Positions 17,274-26,618 of a DNA stretch of 64,000 nucleotides are shown one piece after another; the stretch's first letter is position 1, and each line of letters starts with the position of its first letter. The stretch covers positions 992,001 through 1,056,000 of the forward strand of contig NZ_CP032630.1 of NCBI RefSeq assembly GCF_003627075.1, in the 5' to 3' direction. The notes beneath the pieces are model-generated. The model saw only the letters and a program-made list of their open reading frames with translations. It was not told where the DNA came from and searched no databases. Source of the DNA: Protaetiibacter intestinalis (GTDB lineage Bacteria > Actinomycetota > Actinomycetes > Actinomycetales > Microbacteriaceae). Both the position numbers and the translations under genes were made by a program.

Positions 17274-18323
17274 TCACGGGGTGCAGTAGCCGGGGATGAA
17301 GCCGGCGCGGGGGATGCCCGCGTCGGCGAGGGCGGAGGCCAGCTCGGCGTCGTCGGGGCCGGAGGTGGGCGTGCCGTCGGTGCAGTCGGTGCGGGTGACG
17401 ACCCCGCCGCCGTCCCGCCCCATCACATTCACGACGAGCACCCCGTCGACGGCGGCGGATGCCTCGCGCACGAGCGCGGCGAACTCGCGCCAGTGGGCCG
17501 CATCCTGAGGCGCATCCGCCACCGTCAGGAGGAGGCCGATCACGACGGTGTCGTCGGCCTCGGAATGGTGGTACCCGAACCAGACCGATTCGTCCGGCAT
17601 CTCGGGAACCGTCTCGTCGCCCGGGAGCGCGTTGGGCGGCAGCGGGATCGACGTGTCGCCGACGAGGGCGAGCACGGCGTCGGGCGGCAGGCCGTCGGTG
17701 AAGCTGAGCCCCGGCAGCAGCCACTGCGTCCCGCGCTCGGGCGCCGCGTCGAGGGCCGCGCGCACGGCGGTCGCGTTCGCGACGAAGGCGCGCGTCGTGG
17801 CGGTGTCCCCGCGGTCGATCGCGCCGACCACCCGCGACCACGCGGGCGCGGCGCGGATGAGGCTGAACTGGAGGCCGGGCCCGATCGCCTCCCCCAGGCG
17901 AGCCGCGAGCTCCACGTCGGGCGCGGGCGCGGCATCCGCGTCCGCGGGGTAGTCGACGTGGAGCACCTCCGACCGCTGCACGACCGCGAGCTCGACCTCG
18001 TCGAGGTCGCCGGTCGCCGCCGTCATGATCGTGTCGGCGACGGCGCGCCACTGCCCGACCGAGGCGTCCGCGTCCATCCGCACCGTGAGGTCGGCCGAGT
18101 ACGGTGCGAAGCCCAGCCGCGAGTCCGCGCTCGCGTCCTCCACGCCGTCGAGCTCGCGCACACCCGACACGAGCGAGTCCATCCGGTCGAGCAGCTCCTG
18201 GCCGTGGCTGAGGTCGTCGACCGCCTGCCGATACTGGTCGACGAAGCCGCACCCGGTCAGCAGCAGACCGAGCGCGGCGACCGCCGCGAGGGCCCCCGCG
18301 ACCCGTCCTCGACGCATCCTCAC
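17274..18323 (-). CDS. predicted lipoprotein, unknown function (349 aa)
   Basis: MRMRRGRVAGALAAVAALGL leads to the lipobox LLTGC (Cys about 25), so the protein should be lipid-anchored outside the membrane. The mature part is acidic, alternates alpha and beta segments and contains two Cys near the end (TRTDCTD, PGYCTP) that may form a disulphide. No known domain is recognised. An alternative start two codons later changes nothing. It is convergent with the XRE gene (3 bp apart). Confidence 0.65.
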   Translation of the reverse strand: MRMRRGRVAGALAAVAALGLLLTGCGFVDQYRQAVDDLSHGQELLDRMDSLVSGVRELDGVEDASADSRLGFAPYSADLTVRMDADASVGQWRAVADTIMTAATGDLDEVELAVVQRSEVLHVDYPADADAAPAPDVELAARLGEAIGPGLQFSLIRAAPAWSRVVGAIDRGDTATTRAFVANATAVRAALDAAPERGTQWLLPGLSFTDGLPPDAVLALVGDTSIPLPPNALPGDETVPEMPDESVWFGYHHSEADDTVVIGLLLTVADAPQDAAHWREFAALVREASAAVDGVLVVNVMGRDGGGVVTRTDCTDGTPTSGPDDAELASALADAGIPRAGFIPGYCTP

Positions 18324-18383
18324 CCCTGCGACGCTACCGAGGACGCCGCCGACGGGAACGCCCCCGTTCGGGCGCCCGCGGGC

Positions 18384-19967
18384 TCAGTGCTGCTGGCCGT
18401 CGAGCGAGACGGTGCGCAGATCGAGGCGCCGCAGCACCGCGTTGACGGCCTCCGGGTCGACGCCGCGCTCGGCGCGCATGCTCAGCACCTCGCGCCGCGC
18501 CGCAGCGAGCGCCTCCCGCAGCATCGCCTCGATCGCATGCACCTGGGCGCGCTGCTTCGCCTCGTACGTCTCGTCGACGACGTCGTCGTCGTGCTCGAGC
18601 AGCGAATGCAGGCCGCTGATGCGGCGGCGGGCCCGCTCGACGAGCTCGGGGTCGAGCTCGGCGATGTGGGCCGAGGACTGGATGGCGGTCGCCGCCGCCC
18701 GCTCGGCGCGCAGGGCGATCTGACGCTCCTCGCTCTCGACGAGCACGTGGTCGTCCTCCGGCTTCAGGATGCGCATGAGGGCCGGAAGCGTGAGCCCCGG
18801 GATGACGAGGGTCACGAAGAGCACCGCGCAGGCCGTCGCGAGCATGAAGTTGCGGCCCGGCACCGCGGTCGGGAGCGCGAGTGCGAGCGCGAGGGTCGCG
18901 AGGCCGCGCATCCCGCACCAGGTGACGAGCACGATGTCCTTGAGCCGCGACGTCGCGCTCGACCGGCGGACGTCGGCCACGCCCTCGACGCGCCTGCCGC
19001 CGCCGAGCAGCGCCCCGACCCACAGCAGCCGCACGAGCACGACCACGACGCAGATGGCGAGGATCGCCGGGATCCAGCCGAACAGGTTCGCGCCCTCGTC
19101 CTCGATGACGTAGCGCATCTCGATGCCGACGAGACCGAACGCGACACCCGTCGTGATCAGCTCGACCACCTCCCAGAAGGAGGCGCGGGTGAGCCGCTCC
19201 TGCGAGTCCTGCGGGCGGTCGCGGCGCACGAGCTCGACGGCGGTCACGACGACCGCGACGACGCCCGAGAAGTGCAGCTGCTCGGCGAGCATGAACACCG
19301 CGTACGGACCGACCAGGGTGATGGCGGTGCGGGCGACCCGGTTCGGCACGATGTGGTTGATCGCACCGACGAGCCACGCCATGAGGAAGCCGAGGATGAC
19401 GGCGCCCGCCGCACCCGCGAGGAACGCCGGCACGAGGCTCCAGCCGACCTCGCCGCCGGAGAGCGCCGCCGACACCGCGGTCTGGAAGATGACGATGGCC
19501 ATCGCGTCGTTGAAGAGGCCCTCGGTCTGCAGCATCGTCATGAGCCGGCGCGGCATCCGCACCTTGCCGGCCACCGCCTCCACCGCGACCGGGTCGGGCG
19601 GGGCGACGATCGCGCCGAGCGCGATGGCGGCCGGGAACGACAGCACCGGCATGAGGTACCAGGCGACACCCGCGACGGCGAGGGCGGTGAGGGCGACGAG
19701 CAGCACCGCCATGAGCACGAGCGTCTTCCACCGCAGCCGGAACACGCCCCACGAGCTGCGCTGCGCGACCGCGAACAGCAGCGGCGGCAGGAACAGCGGC
19801 AGGATCAGGTCCGGTTCGATGTGCAGCTCGGGCATGAACGGCAGCCAGGCGGCGGCCGCGGCGGCGATGAGCACGAGCACCGGATACGGGAGCCGGATGC
19901 GCTCGCCGATCCCCGCGAGCAGCACCGTGCCGAACATCAGGGCGATGAGCAGCACGACGAATTCCAT
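18384..19967 (-). CDS. CPA1-type Na+/H+ antiporter
   Basis: The start is the ATG at 19967 (MEFVVLLIALMFG), preceded by a TAGGGT -10 that leaves almost no leader. The 527-residue product has about 12 membrane helices with the CPA1 signatures APPDPVAVEAV and GLFNDAMAIVIF (the ND motif). A hydrophilic C-terminal tail of about 115 residues, rich in Arg, Glu and His, probably has a cytoplasmic regulatory role. It exchanges monovalent cations for protons across the cell membrane. It is divergent from the pirin gene across a long palindrome. Confidence 0.88.
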   Translation of the reverse strand: MEFVVLLIALMFGTVLLAGIGERIRLPYPVLVLIAAAAAAWLPFMPELHIEPDLILPLFLPPLLFAVAQRSSWGVFRLRWKTLVLMAVLLVALTALAVAGVAWYLMPVLSFPAAIALGAIVAPPDPVAVEAVAGKVRMPRRLMTMLQTEGLFNDAMAIVIFQTAVSAALSGGEVGWSLVPAFLAGAAGAVILGFLMAWLVGAINHIVPNRVARTAITLVGPYAVFMLAEQLHFSGVVAVVVTAVELVRRDRPQDSQERLTRASFWEVVELITTGVAFGLVGIEMRYVIEDEGANLFGWIPAILAICVVVVLVRLLWVGALLGGGRRVEGVADVRRSSATSRLKDIVLVTWCGMRGLATLALALALPTAVPGRNFMLATACAVLFVTLVIPGLTLPALMRILKPEDDHVLVESEERQIALRAERAAATAIQSSAHIAELDPELVERARRRISGLHSLLEHDDDVVDETYEAKQRAQVHAIEAMLREALAAARREVLSMRAERGVDPEAVNAVLRRLDLRTVSLDGQQH

Positions 19968-19977
19968 CTCGTCCCCC

Positions 19978-19983
19978 ACCCTA
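19978..19983 (-). promoter_or_regulatory. -10 of the antiporter gene (near-leaderless)
   Basis: TAGGGT on the minus strand, 10 bp before the ATG, so the transcript would start within a few bases of the start codon. Its -35 region falls inside the palindrome at 19996-20042. Confidence 0.5.
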
Positions 19984-19995
19984 TCTGCGCTGAGT

Positions 19996-20042
19996 GGTCG
20001 GTTTCTGGCCCCAAACCGATGGTTTGGGGCCAGAAACCGACC
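19996..20042. repeat. long palindrome centred between divergent promoters
   Basis: Perfect 22-bp inverted repeat (arms 19996-20017 and 20021-20042) with a 3-nt loop GAT. Each arm contains GGTTTCTGGCCCCAAACC, itself a partial palindrome. The centre (20019) lies within about 2 bp of the midpoint between the two divergent -10 elements, and the arms cover both -35 regions. Confidence 0.9.
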
Positions 20043-20058
20043 GGTCAGGGCGGGGGCG

Positions 20059-20064
20059 TAGGGT
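20059..20064 (+). promoter_or_regulatory. -10 of the pirin gene (leaderless)
   Basis: TAGGGT ends 6 bp before the ATG at 20071, which places the transcription start at the start codon, a common arrangement in actinobacteria. No ribosome binding site is visible. Confidence 0.5.
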
Positions 20065-20070
20065 CTCGGC

Positions 20071-21063
20071 ATGAGCAACCTCGAGCGGGATCCGCAGGAG
20101 CTCGTCTGCGTCGTGGACCCGGAGGCGGATGCGGGCACCGTCGAGGTGCTCGAGCCGCGGGAGGTGCCGCTCGGCGGACCGCGCGCGCTCATGGTGCGCC
20201 GCACCCTGCCGCAGCGCAGGCGCTCGCTCGTCGGCGCCTGGTGCTTCGTCGACTCCTACGGCCCCACCCCGGCCCCGCGCGCCGGCGTCATGGACACGCC
20301 CCCGCATCCGCACACCGGGCTGCAGACGGTGAGCTGGCTCTACGAGGGCCAGATCGAGCACCGCGACTCCACGGGCGCGCACCAGCTCATCGACCCGGGC
20401 GCCGTGAACCTCATGACGGCCGGGCGCGGCATCCAGCACTCCGAGGTGTCGACGACGGCGGCGGCCACCCTGCACGGCGTGCAGCTGTGGACGGCGCTGC
20501 CCGACGCCTCACGCGGGGTCGCCCCGTTCTTCGAGCACCACGTGGCCGAGCTCGCGACGGTCGGCGAGGGCACGCTGCGGGTGTTCGTGGGCTCGTGGCT
20601 CGGCATCACCTCGCCCGTCACCGCCTACACCCCGCTCGTCGCGGCCGAACTCGCGCTGCCGGCCGGGGCATCCGTCGTGCTGCCCGCCGACCCGGGCTTC
20701 GAGTACGGCCTCGTCGTCGACCACGAGCCCGCGCGGCTGAACGGCACGACGGTGCCCGCCCACCACCTCGGGGTCGTCGGCACGGGCACGGATGCGCTGC
20801 GCATCGAGACGTTCGACGGCCCGCTGCGGGTGCTCGTCATCGGCGGCACCCCGCTCGAGGAGCCGATCGTCATGTGGTGGAACTTCGTGGGCCGCAGCCA
20901 CGACGAGATCGTGGCGTTCCGCGGCGCGTGGCAGCACGAGGTGATCGCGGATGCCGACCCCGCCGGCCGCTTCGGCCGCGTCGCGGGCTACGACGGCCCG
21001 CCCCTCCCGGCCCCCGAGCTCCCGAACGTGCGTCTGCGCCCCCGCGAGTCCGCATCCGGCTGA
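20071..21063 (+). CDS. pirin family protein
   Basis: The 330-residue protein has two cupin domains. The N-terminal metal-binding cupin carries PHPHTGLQTVSWLYEG and GAVNLMTAGRGIQHSE (about 75-125), which supply the His and Glu ligands of pirins. The second cupin follows pirin spacing (VIGGTPLEEPIVMWWNFVGR). Pirins are Fe-dependent cupin proteins, some with quercetinase activity and others acting as redox sensors. Which applies here cannot be told. The short leaderless promoter and the divergent antiporter gene suggest joint control. Confidence 0.88.
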   Translation: MSNLERDPQELVCVVDPEADAGTVEVLEPREVPLGGPRALMVRRTLPQRRRSLVGAWCFVDSYGPTPAPRAGVMDTPPHPHTGLQTVSWLYEGQIEHRDSTGAHQLIDPGAVNLMTAGRGIQHSEVSTTAAATLHGVQLWTALPDASRGVAPFFEHHVAELATVGEGTLRVFVGSWLGITSPVTAYTPLVAAELALPAGASVVLPADPGFEYGLVVDHEPARLNGTTVPAHHLGVVGTGTDALRIETFDGPLRVLVIGGTPLEEPIVMWWNFVGRSHDEIVAFRGAWQHEVIADADPAGRFGRVAGYDGPPLPAPELPNVRLRPRESASG

Positions 21064-21065
21064 GT

Positions 21066-21257
21066 TCAGCCCTCGTCGGCGCCGGACCCCTTCGCGGCCG
21101 CGCGGCGGGCGCGCTCCTGCGCCTCCATGTCGGCGTAGACCTTCCGCTCGGTGCGGTCGGCGCGGATGATCGCGCGGAGGATGAACCAGAACACGAGACC
21201 CAGCGCGATGGTGGGGACGAGGGAGAAGATCGCGTTTCCCCAGAAGTCGGTGGGCAT
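21066..21257 (-). CDS. small membrane protein (63 aa)
   Basis: One hydrophobic segment (about 9-30, FSLVPTIALGLVFWFILRAI) is followed by a charged helix (RADRTERKVYADMEAQERARRAA). The layout is that of the short one-helix proteins often found just after lysS in Microbacteriaceae. It is the last gene of the PH-panC-lysS operon and convergent with pirin (2-bp gap). Function unknown. Confidence 0.65.
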   Translation of the reverse strand: MPTDFWGNAIFSLVPTIALGLVFWFILRAIIRADRTERKVYADMEAQERARRAAAKGSGADEG

Positions 21258-21280
21258 GCCCGAATCCTACGTTCCCGGGC

Positions 21281-21373
21281 TCAGCGCGGGCTGAGCACGA
21301 CGACGAGCACGACGATCACGAGGATGAGGACGAGTCCGCCGTACATGACGAGCCGCGAGGTGCGACGATCCAT
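21281..21373 (-). CDS. tiny membrane protein (30 aa)
   Basis: ATG at 21373 encodes [14 protein letters not shown] followed by a single Val/Ile/Leu-rich helix, ending VVVLSPR. It lies 2 bp after the stop of the next tiny gene and in line with it, which supports it as a real co-translated gene. Function unknown. Confidence 0.5.
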   Translation of the reverse strand: MDRRTSRLVMYGGLVLILVIVVLVVVLSPR

Positions 21374-21375
21374 GC

Positions 21376-21507
21376 TCAGCCCTTCGCGACGATCCCGACG
21401 ATGCCCGTGATGATCAGGTAGAGCCCCACGCCCGCCACCACGATCCACAGGATGATGCGGTTCGTGGAGATCTTGGGGGGTTCCTCCCCGGGCAGACGGT
21501 CGGGCAT
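21376..21507 (-). CDS. tiny membrane protein (43 aa) downstream of lysS
   Basis: ATG at 21507 encodes [18 protein letters not shown] and then one helix (about 18-38, [20 protein letters not shown]), ending VAKG. It follows lysS by 9 bp. It has the cytoplasmic Pro-rich N-terminus and single helix typical of small membrane proteins encoded beside lysS in related genomes. Function unknown. Confidence 0.6.
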   Translation of the reverse strand: MPDRLPGEEPPKISTNRIILWIVVAGVGLYLIITGIVGIVAKG

Positions 21508-21516
21508 GTCTCGAAC

Positions 21517-23016
21517 CTACTTCACGAGGGGGAAGAGGATCGTCTCGCGGATGCCGAGGCCGGTGATCGCCATGAGCAGTCGGTCGATGCCCATGCCCAT
21601 GCCGCCCATGGGCGGCATGCCGTGCTCCATCGCCCGCAGGAACTCCTCGTCGAGGCGCATGGCCTCGTCGTCGCCGCGGTCGGCGAGCTTCGCCTGCTCG
21701 ATGAAGCGCTCGCGCTGGATGACGGGGTCGACGAGTTCGGAGTAGCCGGTGGCGAGCTCGAAGCCGCGCACGTAGAGGTCCCACTTCTCGACGATGCCGG
21801 GGGCGCCCGGCTTGTCGCGCACGAGCGGCGAGGTGTCGACGGGGAAGTCCATGACGAAGGTGGGGTGCTCGAGCTCGCCCTTCACGAAGTGCTCCCACAG
21901 CTCCTCGACGTACTTGCCGTGGGTGGGCAGCTTCACCTCGACGCCCTCGCGGGCGGCGAGCGCGGCGAGCTCGGCGAGCGGGGTCTCGGGGGTGATGCGG
22001 ATGCCGCTCCGCTCCGAGAGCGACTCGTACATCGACAGGCGGGCCCAGTCGCCGCCGAGGTCGAACTCGGTGCCGTCCGCCCAGGTGACGACGTGCGATC
22101 CGGATACCGCCACGGCCGCGTTCTGGATGAGCTCCTGGGTGAGGTCGGCGATCGTGTGGTAGTCGCCGTAGGCCTGGTACGCCTCGAGCATCGCGAACTC
22201 GGGGCTGTGGGTGGAGTCGGCCCCCTCGTTGCGGAAGTTGCGGTTGATCTCGAAGACGCGGTCGATGCCGCCGACGGCGGCGCGCTTGAGGAACAGCTCG
22301 GGCGCGATGCGCAGGAACAGCTCGGTGTCGAAGGCGTTCGAGTGCGTGACGAAGGGGCGCGCCGCGGCTCCTCCGTGCATCGTCTGCAGCATGGGCGTCT
22401 CGACCTCGAGGAAGTCGTGGGAGGCGAAGGTGGCCCGCAGCGACGCGACCGCCTTCGCACGCGCGACGACGGTGTTCCGCGCCTGCTCGCGCACGATGAG
22501 GTCGAGGTAGCGCTGACGCACCCGGGTCTCCTCGGAGAGCTCCGAGTGCAGGTTCGGCAGCGGGAGGATCGCCTTCGCCGCGATCCTCCACTCCTTGGCC
22601 AGGATCGAGAGCTCGCCGCGGCGGGACGAGATCACCTCGCCGCGCACGAACAGGTGGTCGCCGAGGTCGACGAGCTCCTTCCAGCGCTGCAGGGACTCCT
22701 CGCCCACCTCGGCGAGCGACACCATGGCCTGGATGCGGGAGCCGTCGCCCGACTGCAGCGCCGCGAAGCAGAGCTTGCCGGTGTTGCGCAGGTGCACGAC
22801 GCGGCCGGCGACCCCGACCTCGACGCCCGTGGCGGCATCCGCCTCGAGCTCGCCGTACCGCGCGCGCAGCTCGGGGATGGTGGCGGTGATCGGCAGTCGA
22901 ACCGGGTAGGCCTCGTCGCCCTCGGCGAGGAGGCGCTCGCGCTTGGCGAGCCGCACGGCCTTCTGCTCGGCGATCTCCTCGCCGGTCAGTTCGAGGGGGG
23001 TGTTCTGCTCGGTCAC
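21517..23016 (-). CDS. lysS: lysyl-tRNA synthetase, class II
   Basis: The enzyme charges tRNA-Lys. It starts at a GTG ([10 protein letters not shown]) and has 499 residues, the usual length. The anticodon-binding OB fold is at about 60-165 ([19 protein letters not shown]). Class II motif 2 is in [20 protein letters not shown] and motif 3 in [15 protein letters not shown] near the end. It is 8 bp downstream of panC and belongs to the same operon, a conserved actinobacterial pairing. Confidence 0.97.
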   Translation of the reverse strand: MTEQNTPLELTGEEIAEQKAVRLAKRERLLAEGDEAYPVRLPITATIPELRARYGELEADAATGVEVGVAGRVVHLRNTGKLCFAALQSGDGSRIQAMVSLAEVGEESLQRWKELVDLGDHLFVRGEVISSRRGELSILAKEWRIAAKAILPLPNLHSELSEETRVRQRYLDLIVREQARNTVVARAKAVASLRATFASHDFLEVETPMLQTMHGGAAARPFVTHSNAFDTELFLRIAPELFLKRAAVGGIDRVFEINRNFRNEGADSTHSPEFAMLEAYQAYGDYHTIADLTQELIQNAAVAVSGSHVVTWADGTEFDLGGDWARLSMYESLSERSGIRITPETPLAELAALAAREGVEVKLPTHGKYVEELWEHFVKGELEHPTFVMDFPVDTSPLVRDKPGAPGIVEKWDLYVRGFELATGYSELVDPVIQRERFIEQAKLADRGDDEAMRLDEEFLRAMEHGMPPMGGMGMGIDRLLMAITGLGIRETILFPLVK

Positions 23017-23024
23017 GGGGGTGC

Positions 23025-23873
23025 TCAGTTCAGGTAGAGGTCGTCGTTGTCGATGAGGCGGGCGGGCCCGACCTGCGCGGCGATGAGCACGCGCGCGGGG
23101 CCGCGGTAGTCGTCGGGCACCGACTGGAAGGTGCGCGGGTCGACCACTTTAAGGTAGTCGACCGCCACGAGCTCCTCCCCCATGAGCACCGACTGGGCGG
23201 CCGCGATGACGGCGTCGATGCCCCGGTCGCCCGCGGATGCCGCCGCCTCGAGCGCGCGGTGCAGCACGGGGGCGGCCCGGCGCTCCTCGGCCGAGAGGTA
23301 GCGGTTGCGACTCGAGAGGGCGAGGCCGTCCGCCTCGCGCACCGTCTCGACGGGCACGATCCTCGTCGCGATGTCGAGGTCCTTGACCATGCGCTGCACG
23401 AGCCAGAGCTGCTGGGCGTCCTTCTGCCCGAAGAGCGCGAACGCGGGGCGCACGATGCCGAGCAGTTTCGCGACGACGGTCAGCATCCCGTCGAAGTGCC
23501 CGGGCCGGCTGCGGCCCTCGTAGAGCTCGCCGACGGTGCCGCCGCGCACCGTGATGCGGGGCTTGCCGTCCGGGTACATCTCGGCGACGTCGGGCGCGAA
23601 CACGTACGCGACGCCGTGGCCCTCGAGCGCGGCGAGGTCGGCCTCGAGGTCGCGCGGGTAGCGTTCGAGGTCCTCCTCGGGACCGAACTGCAGGGGGTTC
23701 ACGAAGATCGACACGACGACCGTGTCGGCGAGGGATGCGGCCTCGTCGACGAGCGCGAGGTGCCCCGCGTGCAGGGCGCCCATCGTCGGCACGAGCGCCG
23801 TGCGCCGCCCGTCGAGCAGGGTGCGCAACTCGGCGATCGTGGTCACGACGGCGGGCTGGGTCACGGTTGACAA
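23025..23873 (-). CDS. panC: pantothenate synthetase (pantoate-beta-alanine ligase)
   Basis: PanC joins pantoate and beta-alanine with ATP, the last step of vitamin B5 synthesis. The HIGH-like motif [31 protein letters not shown] and the KMSKS-like region [13 protein letters not shown] are all present. The start is uncertain: a TTG at 23873 ([10 protein letters not shown]), 2 bp after the preceding gene, is used here, and a GTG at 23864 is the alternative. Neither has a clear ribosome binding site, which fits translational coupling. panB and panD are not in the window. Confidence 0.93.
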   Translation of the reverse strand: MSTVTQPAVVTTIAELRTLLDGRRTALVPTMGALHAGHLALVDEAASLADTVVVSIFVNPLQFGPEEDLERYPRDLEADLAALEGHGVAYVFAPDVAEMYPDGKPRITVRGGTVGELYEGRSRPGHFDGMLTVVAKLLGIVRPAFALFGQKDAQQLWLVQRMVKDLDIATRIVPVETVREADGLALSSRNRYLSAEERRAAPVLHRALEAAASAGDRGIDAVIAAAQSVLMGEELVAVDYLKVVDPRTFQSVPDDYRGPARVLIAAQVGPARLIDNDDLYLN

Positions 23874-23875
23874 GG

Positions 23876-24553
23876 CTACTGCGCGAGCGCGTTCTCGACG
23901 GCCGAGCGGATGAGGGGGCCGAGCAGGCGGGTCGGCTCGTCGACGCCCGCCTCCCGCAGCTCGCGCACGAAGCCGGCCACGGCATCCGCCGCGAAGGAGC
24001 GCGCCGAGGCGATCACGGCACCGTACGCGGCGCGGTCGGCCTCCGCCACGACGACCGGTTCGGCGCCGAGCTCCACGACGAGCGCCTGGGCGATCGGCAG
24101 CACGGGCGCGGGCGCGGTGACAGCGCACCAGCACTCCTGCAGGCGTGCGAGGTCGATGCTCGTGCCGGTGAACGCCATCGCCGGGTGGATGGCGAGCGGG
24201 ATGGCGCCCGCGGCGAGCGCGGGCTGCAGCACGGCCGTGCCGTGGCCGGGCGCGGTGTGCACGACGAGCTGGCCCGGCTGCCACGCGCCGACGGCGGCGA
24301 GCCCGGCCACGAGGTCCGGGAGCTCTTCGTCGGGCACGGCGAGCAGCACGAGCTCGCTGCGCTCGACGAGCTCGGGGACGGTGAGCACGGGCACGCCGGG
24401 CAGCAGCGCGTCGACGCGGTCGCGCCCCCCGTCGGAGACCGTGGCGACGCCGACGATCGCGTGGCCGGCTCCGCCGAGCGCGGCGCCCAGCACGGGCCCC
24501 ACCCGGCCGCCGCCGATCACCCCGACGCCGAGGCGCCCGTCGCGGCTCGTCAC
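23876..24553 (-). CDS. Rossmann-fold DUF2520 protein
   Basis: An N-terminal NAD(P)-binding motif GVGVIGGGRVGPVLG (about 8-22) is followed by the DUF2520 region with HTAPGHGTAVLQPALAAGAIPLAIHPAMAF. The family resembles 6-phosphogluconate dehydrogenase/ketopantoate-reductase-like proteins and is regularly encoded just upstream of panC in actinobacteria. A role in pantoate formation has been suggested from this context but is not shown. The GTG start overlaps the PH-gene stop (GTGA). Confidence 0.8.
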   Translation of the reverse strand: MTSRDGRLGVGVIGGGRVGPVLGAALGGAGHAIVGVATVSDGGRDRVDALLPGVPVLTVPELVERSELVLLAVPDEELPDLVAGLAAVGAWQPGQLVVHTAPGHGTAVLQPALAAGAIPLAIHPAMAFTGTSIDLARLQECWCAVTAPAPVLPIAQALVVELGAEPVVVAEADRAAYGAVIASARSFAADAVAGFVRELREAGVDEPTRLLGPLIRSAVENALAQ

Positions 24554-26094
24554 GCGGTGCCCCAGCGGTGGCTGCGGTCGGCGCGGATCGCCACGACGCC
24601 CGCCGCCGACACCTCGCGGAACAGTTCCGCCGCGTCGGCGACGTCGAGCGCCCCGATCGAGGCGCCGACCGGCCCCGTCACCGTGTGCACGCGCACCTTG
24701 GCCAGCCGCAGGGCGCGCTCGAGCGGCCCCTGGTGCGCCGCGACGCTCTGGGTGCGCGCGGTCGGCACGACGGTGAGCGAGCGCCAGATCGCTCCGCGGC
24801 GCAGGATCACGGCATCCGGATGCAGCAGGAAGCCGTTGCGCCGCCACGAGAACCAGCGCAGCAGGGCGCCGCGGCGGGGCGAGGTCGTGAAGCCGTCGTC
24901 CGGTCGCGCCTTCGCGAGGCCGCCCTCGATGAGCTCGCGGGTGCCGTCGCCGACGAGCTCCGGCAGCACGAGCTCGAGCACGCGCAGCACGTCGGCGCGC
25001 GAGCCGATCGGCAGGATCGTGGTGCTCTGCTGGCCGGCAGCACCGCTCGCGCTCGAGTGCGAGGCGAGGTTGATGCGCACGGTCCACCAGTCGAAGGGGC
25101 GCCAGAGCAGCTCCTGCGTGATCTGCACGGCGTGGATGCGGCCCGGCGGCAGGGTCTCGTTGCTCGTGGAGAGCAGCCCGAAGCCGACGCGCACCCCGTG
25201 CGGGGTCGCGGCGATCGAGTAGCGCAACGACTTGACGACGCGGTTCACGAGGAACGAGCCGTAGCCGAACACGATCGGGAGGAGCGCGAAGATCAGGTAC
25301 GGGCCCGCGTCGGTGCGCGGGATCACGACGATGAAGGCCACGGCGATCGCGAGCATGATGAACGTCATGGCGCTCAGCATCGTCGAGCCGACGAGCCGCC
25401 CGGCGCTCATCTTCACGACCGACTCGGGCGGGGCGATCGAGGGGTCGAGCTCGGGCGCGGTGAACTCGGCGATGCGCGCCCGGGCCACCTCGGCGAGCGC
25501 GGGTGCGCCGGCCTCGCCGACCGCCTCGCCCGCCGCATCCCCCGCCGCCGCGGCGCGCTTGGCCTCCTGGATGCCGGAGGCGCGCTGCAGGATCTCGACC
25601 CGCAGCCCGTCGGCGTTCGCGCCGCCGAGGTAGGCGAGCTGCATGTTGGCGTCGGCCCCCGCCGCGCTGATCTCGAGCCGGGCCGCGCCGAAGATGCGCG
25701 CGAACAGCGGGCGCGCGATGTTGATGCCCTGGATGCGGTCGAGCCGCGCCTGCCGGTGCGAGCGGAACACGACCCCCGAGCGCACCTCGACGAGCTCGTC
25801 GGTGACGCGGAAGGTGTGCATACGCCACGACAGCCAGAACAGGGCGATGATGAGCAGCAGCACCCCGAGCGTCACGAGCAGCCCGATCACGAGGTAGCGC
25901 TCGAGGATGATCGTGATCGGGTCCTCGGTGCAGAACTCCTCGGGGCAGTCGAATCCGGGTACCAGCAGCTCGAAGATCCGCTCGCGCAGGTTCGCGATGA
26001 CGGCGCCGAGGATCGCGATGAACACGATCCCGCCGCGCAGCAGCGGGGTCGCCGGATGCAGGCGGTGCCATTCGCCGTCGGCGAGCTGCGTCAC
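24550..26094 (-). CDS. PH-domain membrane protein, YdbT-like (514 aa)
   Basis: It starts at the GTG (MTQLADGEWHRLHP) overlapping the stop of the 169-aa PH gene. It has four membrane helices in two pairs (about 20-40 and 68-92, then about 215-240 and 243-262). Bacterial PH (bPH2) segments follow each pair, for example RVTDELVEVRSGVVFRSHRQ, ATPHGVRVGFGLLSTSNETL and LHPDAVILRRGAIWRSLTVV. The family is tied to cell-envelope functions, but no activity is established. The pair of a short and a long PH protein before DUF2520-panC is conserved. Confidence 0.82.
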   Translation of the reverse strand: MTQLADGEWHRLHPATPLLRGGIVFIAILGAVIANLRERIFELLVPGFDCPEEFCTEDPITIILERYLVIGLLVTLGVLLLIIALFWLSWRMHTFRVTDELVEVRSGVVFRSHRQARLDRIQGINIARPLFARIFGAARLEISAAGADANMQLAYLGGANADGLRVEILQRASGIQEAKRAAAAGDAAGEAVGEAGAPALAEVARARIAEFTAPELDPSIAPPESVVKMSAGRLVGSTMLSAMTFIMLAIAVAFIVVIPRTDAGPYLIFALLPIVFGYGSFLVNRVVKSLRYSIAATPHGVRVGFGLLSTSNETLPPGRIHAVQITQELLWRPFDWWTVRINLASHSSASGAAGQQSTTILPIGSRADVLRVLELVLPELVGDGTRELIEGGLAKARPDDGFTTSPRRGALLRWFSWRRNGFLLHPDAVILRRGAIWRSLTVVPTARTQSVAAHQGPLERALRLAKVRVHTVTGPVGASIGALDVADAAELFREVSAAGVVAIRADRSHRWGTA

Positions 26095-26600
26095 AGCCCC
26101 GCCCGACGCGTCTCGGCGACCGCCACGAGGTGGTCGCGCAGCTCCTCGGCCTCGGCGAACGGCAGACCCGGGATGGTGACCCCGGATGCCGCGGCCGCCG
26201 TCACGAGCTTGAGCTCGGCGAGTCCGACCGCCCGGGCGAGCGGTCCGCGGTTGATGTCGACGAGCTGCATCCGCCCGAACGGCACGGCGACGAAGCGCTG
26301 GAACATGATGCCCGTGCGGAACAGCAGGTCGTCCTCGCGCAGCCGGTAGCCGATCGCGCGCACCCGGCGCGGGGTGAGGGCGAGCATGACGATGCCGAAG
26401 ACGCCGACCGCGATGGGCGCGGCCCACCACCACGCGCCCCAGCCGAGCAGCCAGGCCGGCAGGCTCGAGGCGGCCGTGAACAGCACGCCCGTGACGAAGG
26501 TGCCCACGAGGTCCACGACGAGGTACTTGGGCGACACCCGCCGCCAGTCGCCCGGCACGGGGTCGAGTCGTCCGGATGGGGCGGGGGCGTCGTCGGTCAC
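26091..26600 (-). CDS. PH-domain membrane protein, YdbS-like (169 aa)
   Basis: A GTG start and a charged N-terminus are followed by two helices (about 28-50 and 55-75). One bPH2 domain comes next, with GYRLREDDLLFRTGIMFQRF and VPFGRMQLVDINRGPLARAV, the signature of the YdbS family. It is the first gene of the operon leading to lysS. In related genomes DUF3180 would directly precede it; here the galactoside module lies between. Confidence 0.82.
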   Translation of the reverse strand: MTDDAPAPSGRLDPVPGDWRRVSPKYLVVDLVGTFVTGVLFTAASSLPAWLLGWGAWWWAAPIAVGVFGIVMLALTPRRVRAIGYRLREDDLLFRTGIMFQRFVAVPFGRMQLVDINRGPLARAVGLAELKLVTAAAASGVTIPGLPFAEAEELRDHLVAVAETRRAGL

Positions 26601-26618
26601 GCCCTCACGCTACCCGGG

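Noticed and set aside
23025..23873. A frameshift or fusion joining panC and the DUF2520 gene
   Set aside because: Each has a separate complete frame and a stop codon at 23876, with the panC start just after it.
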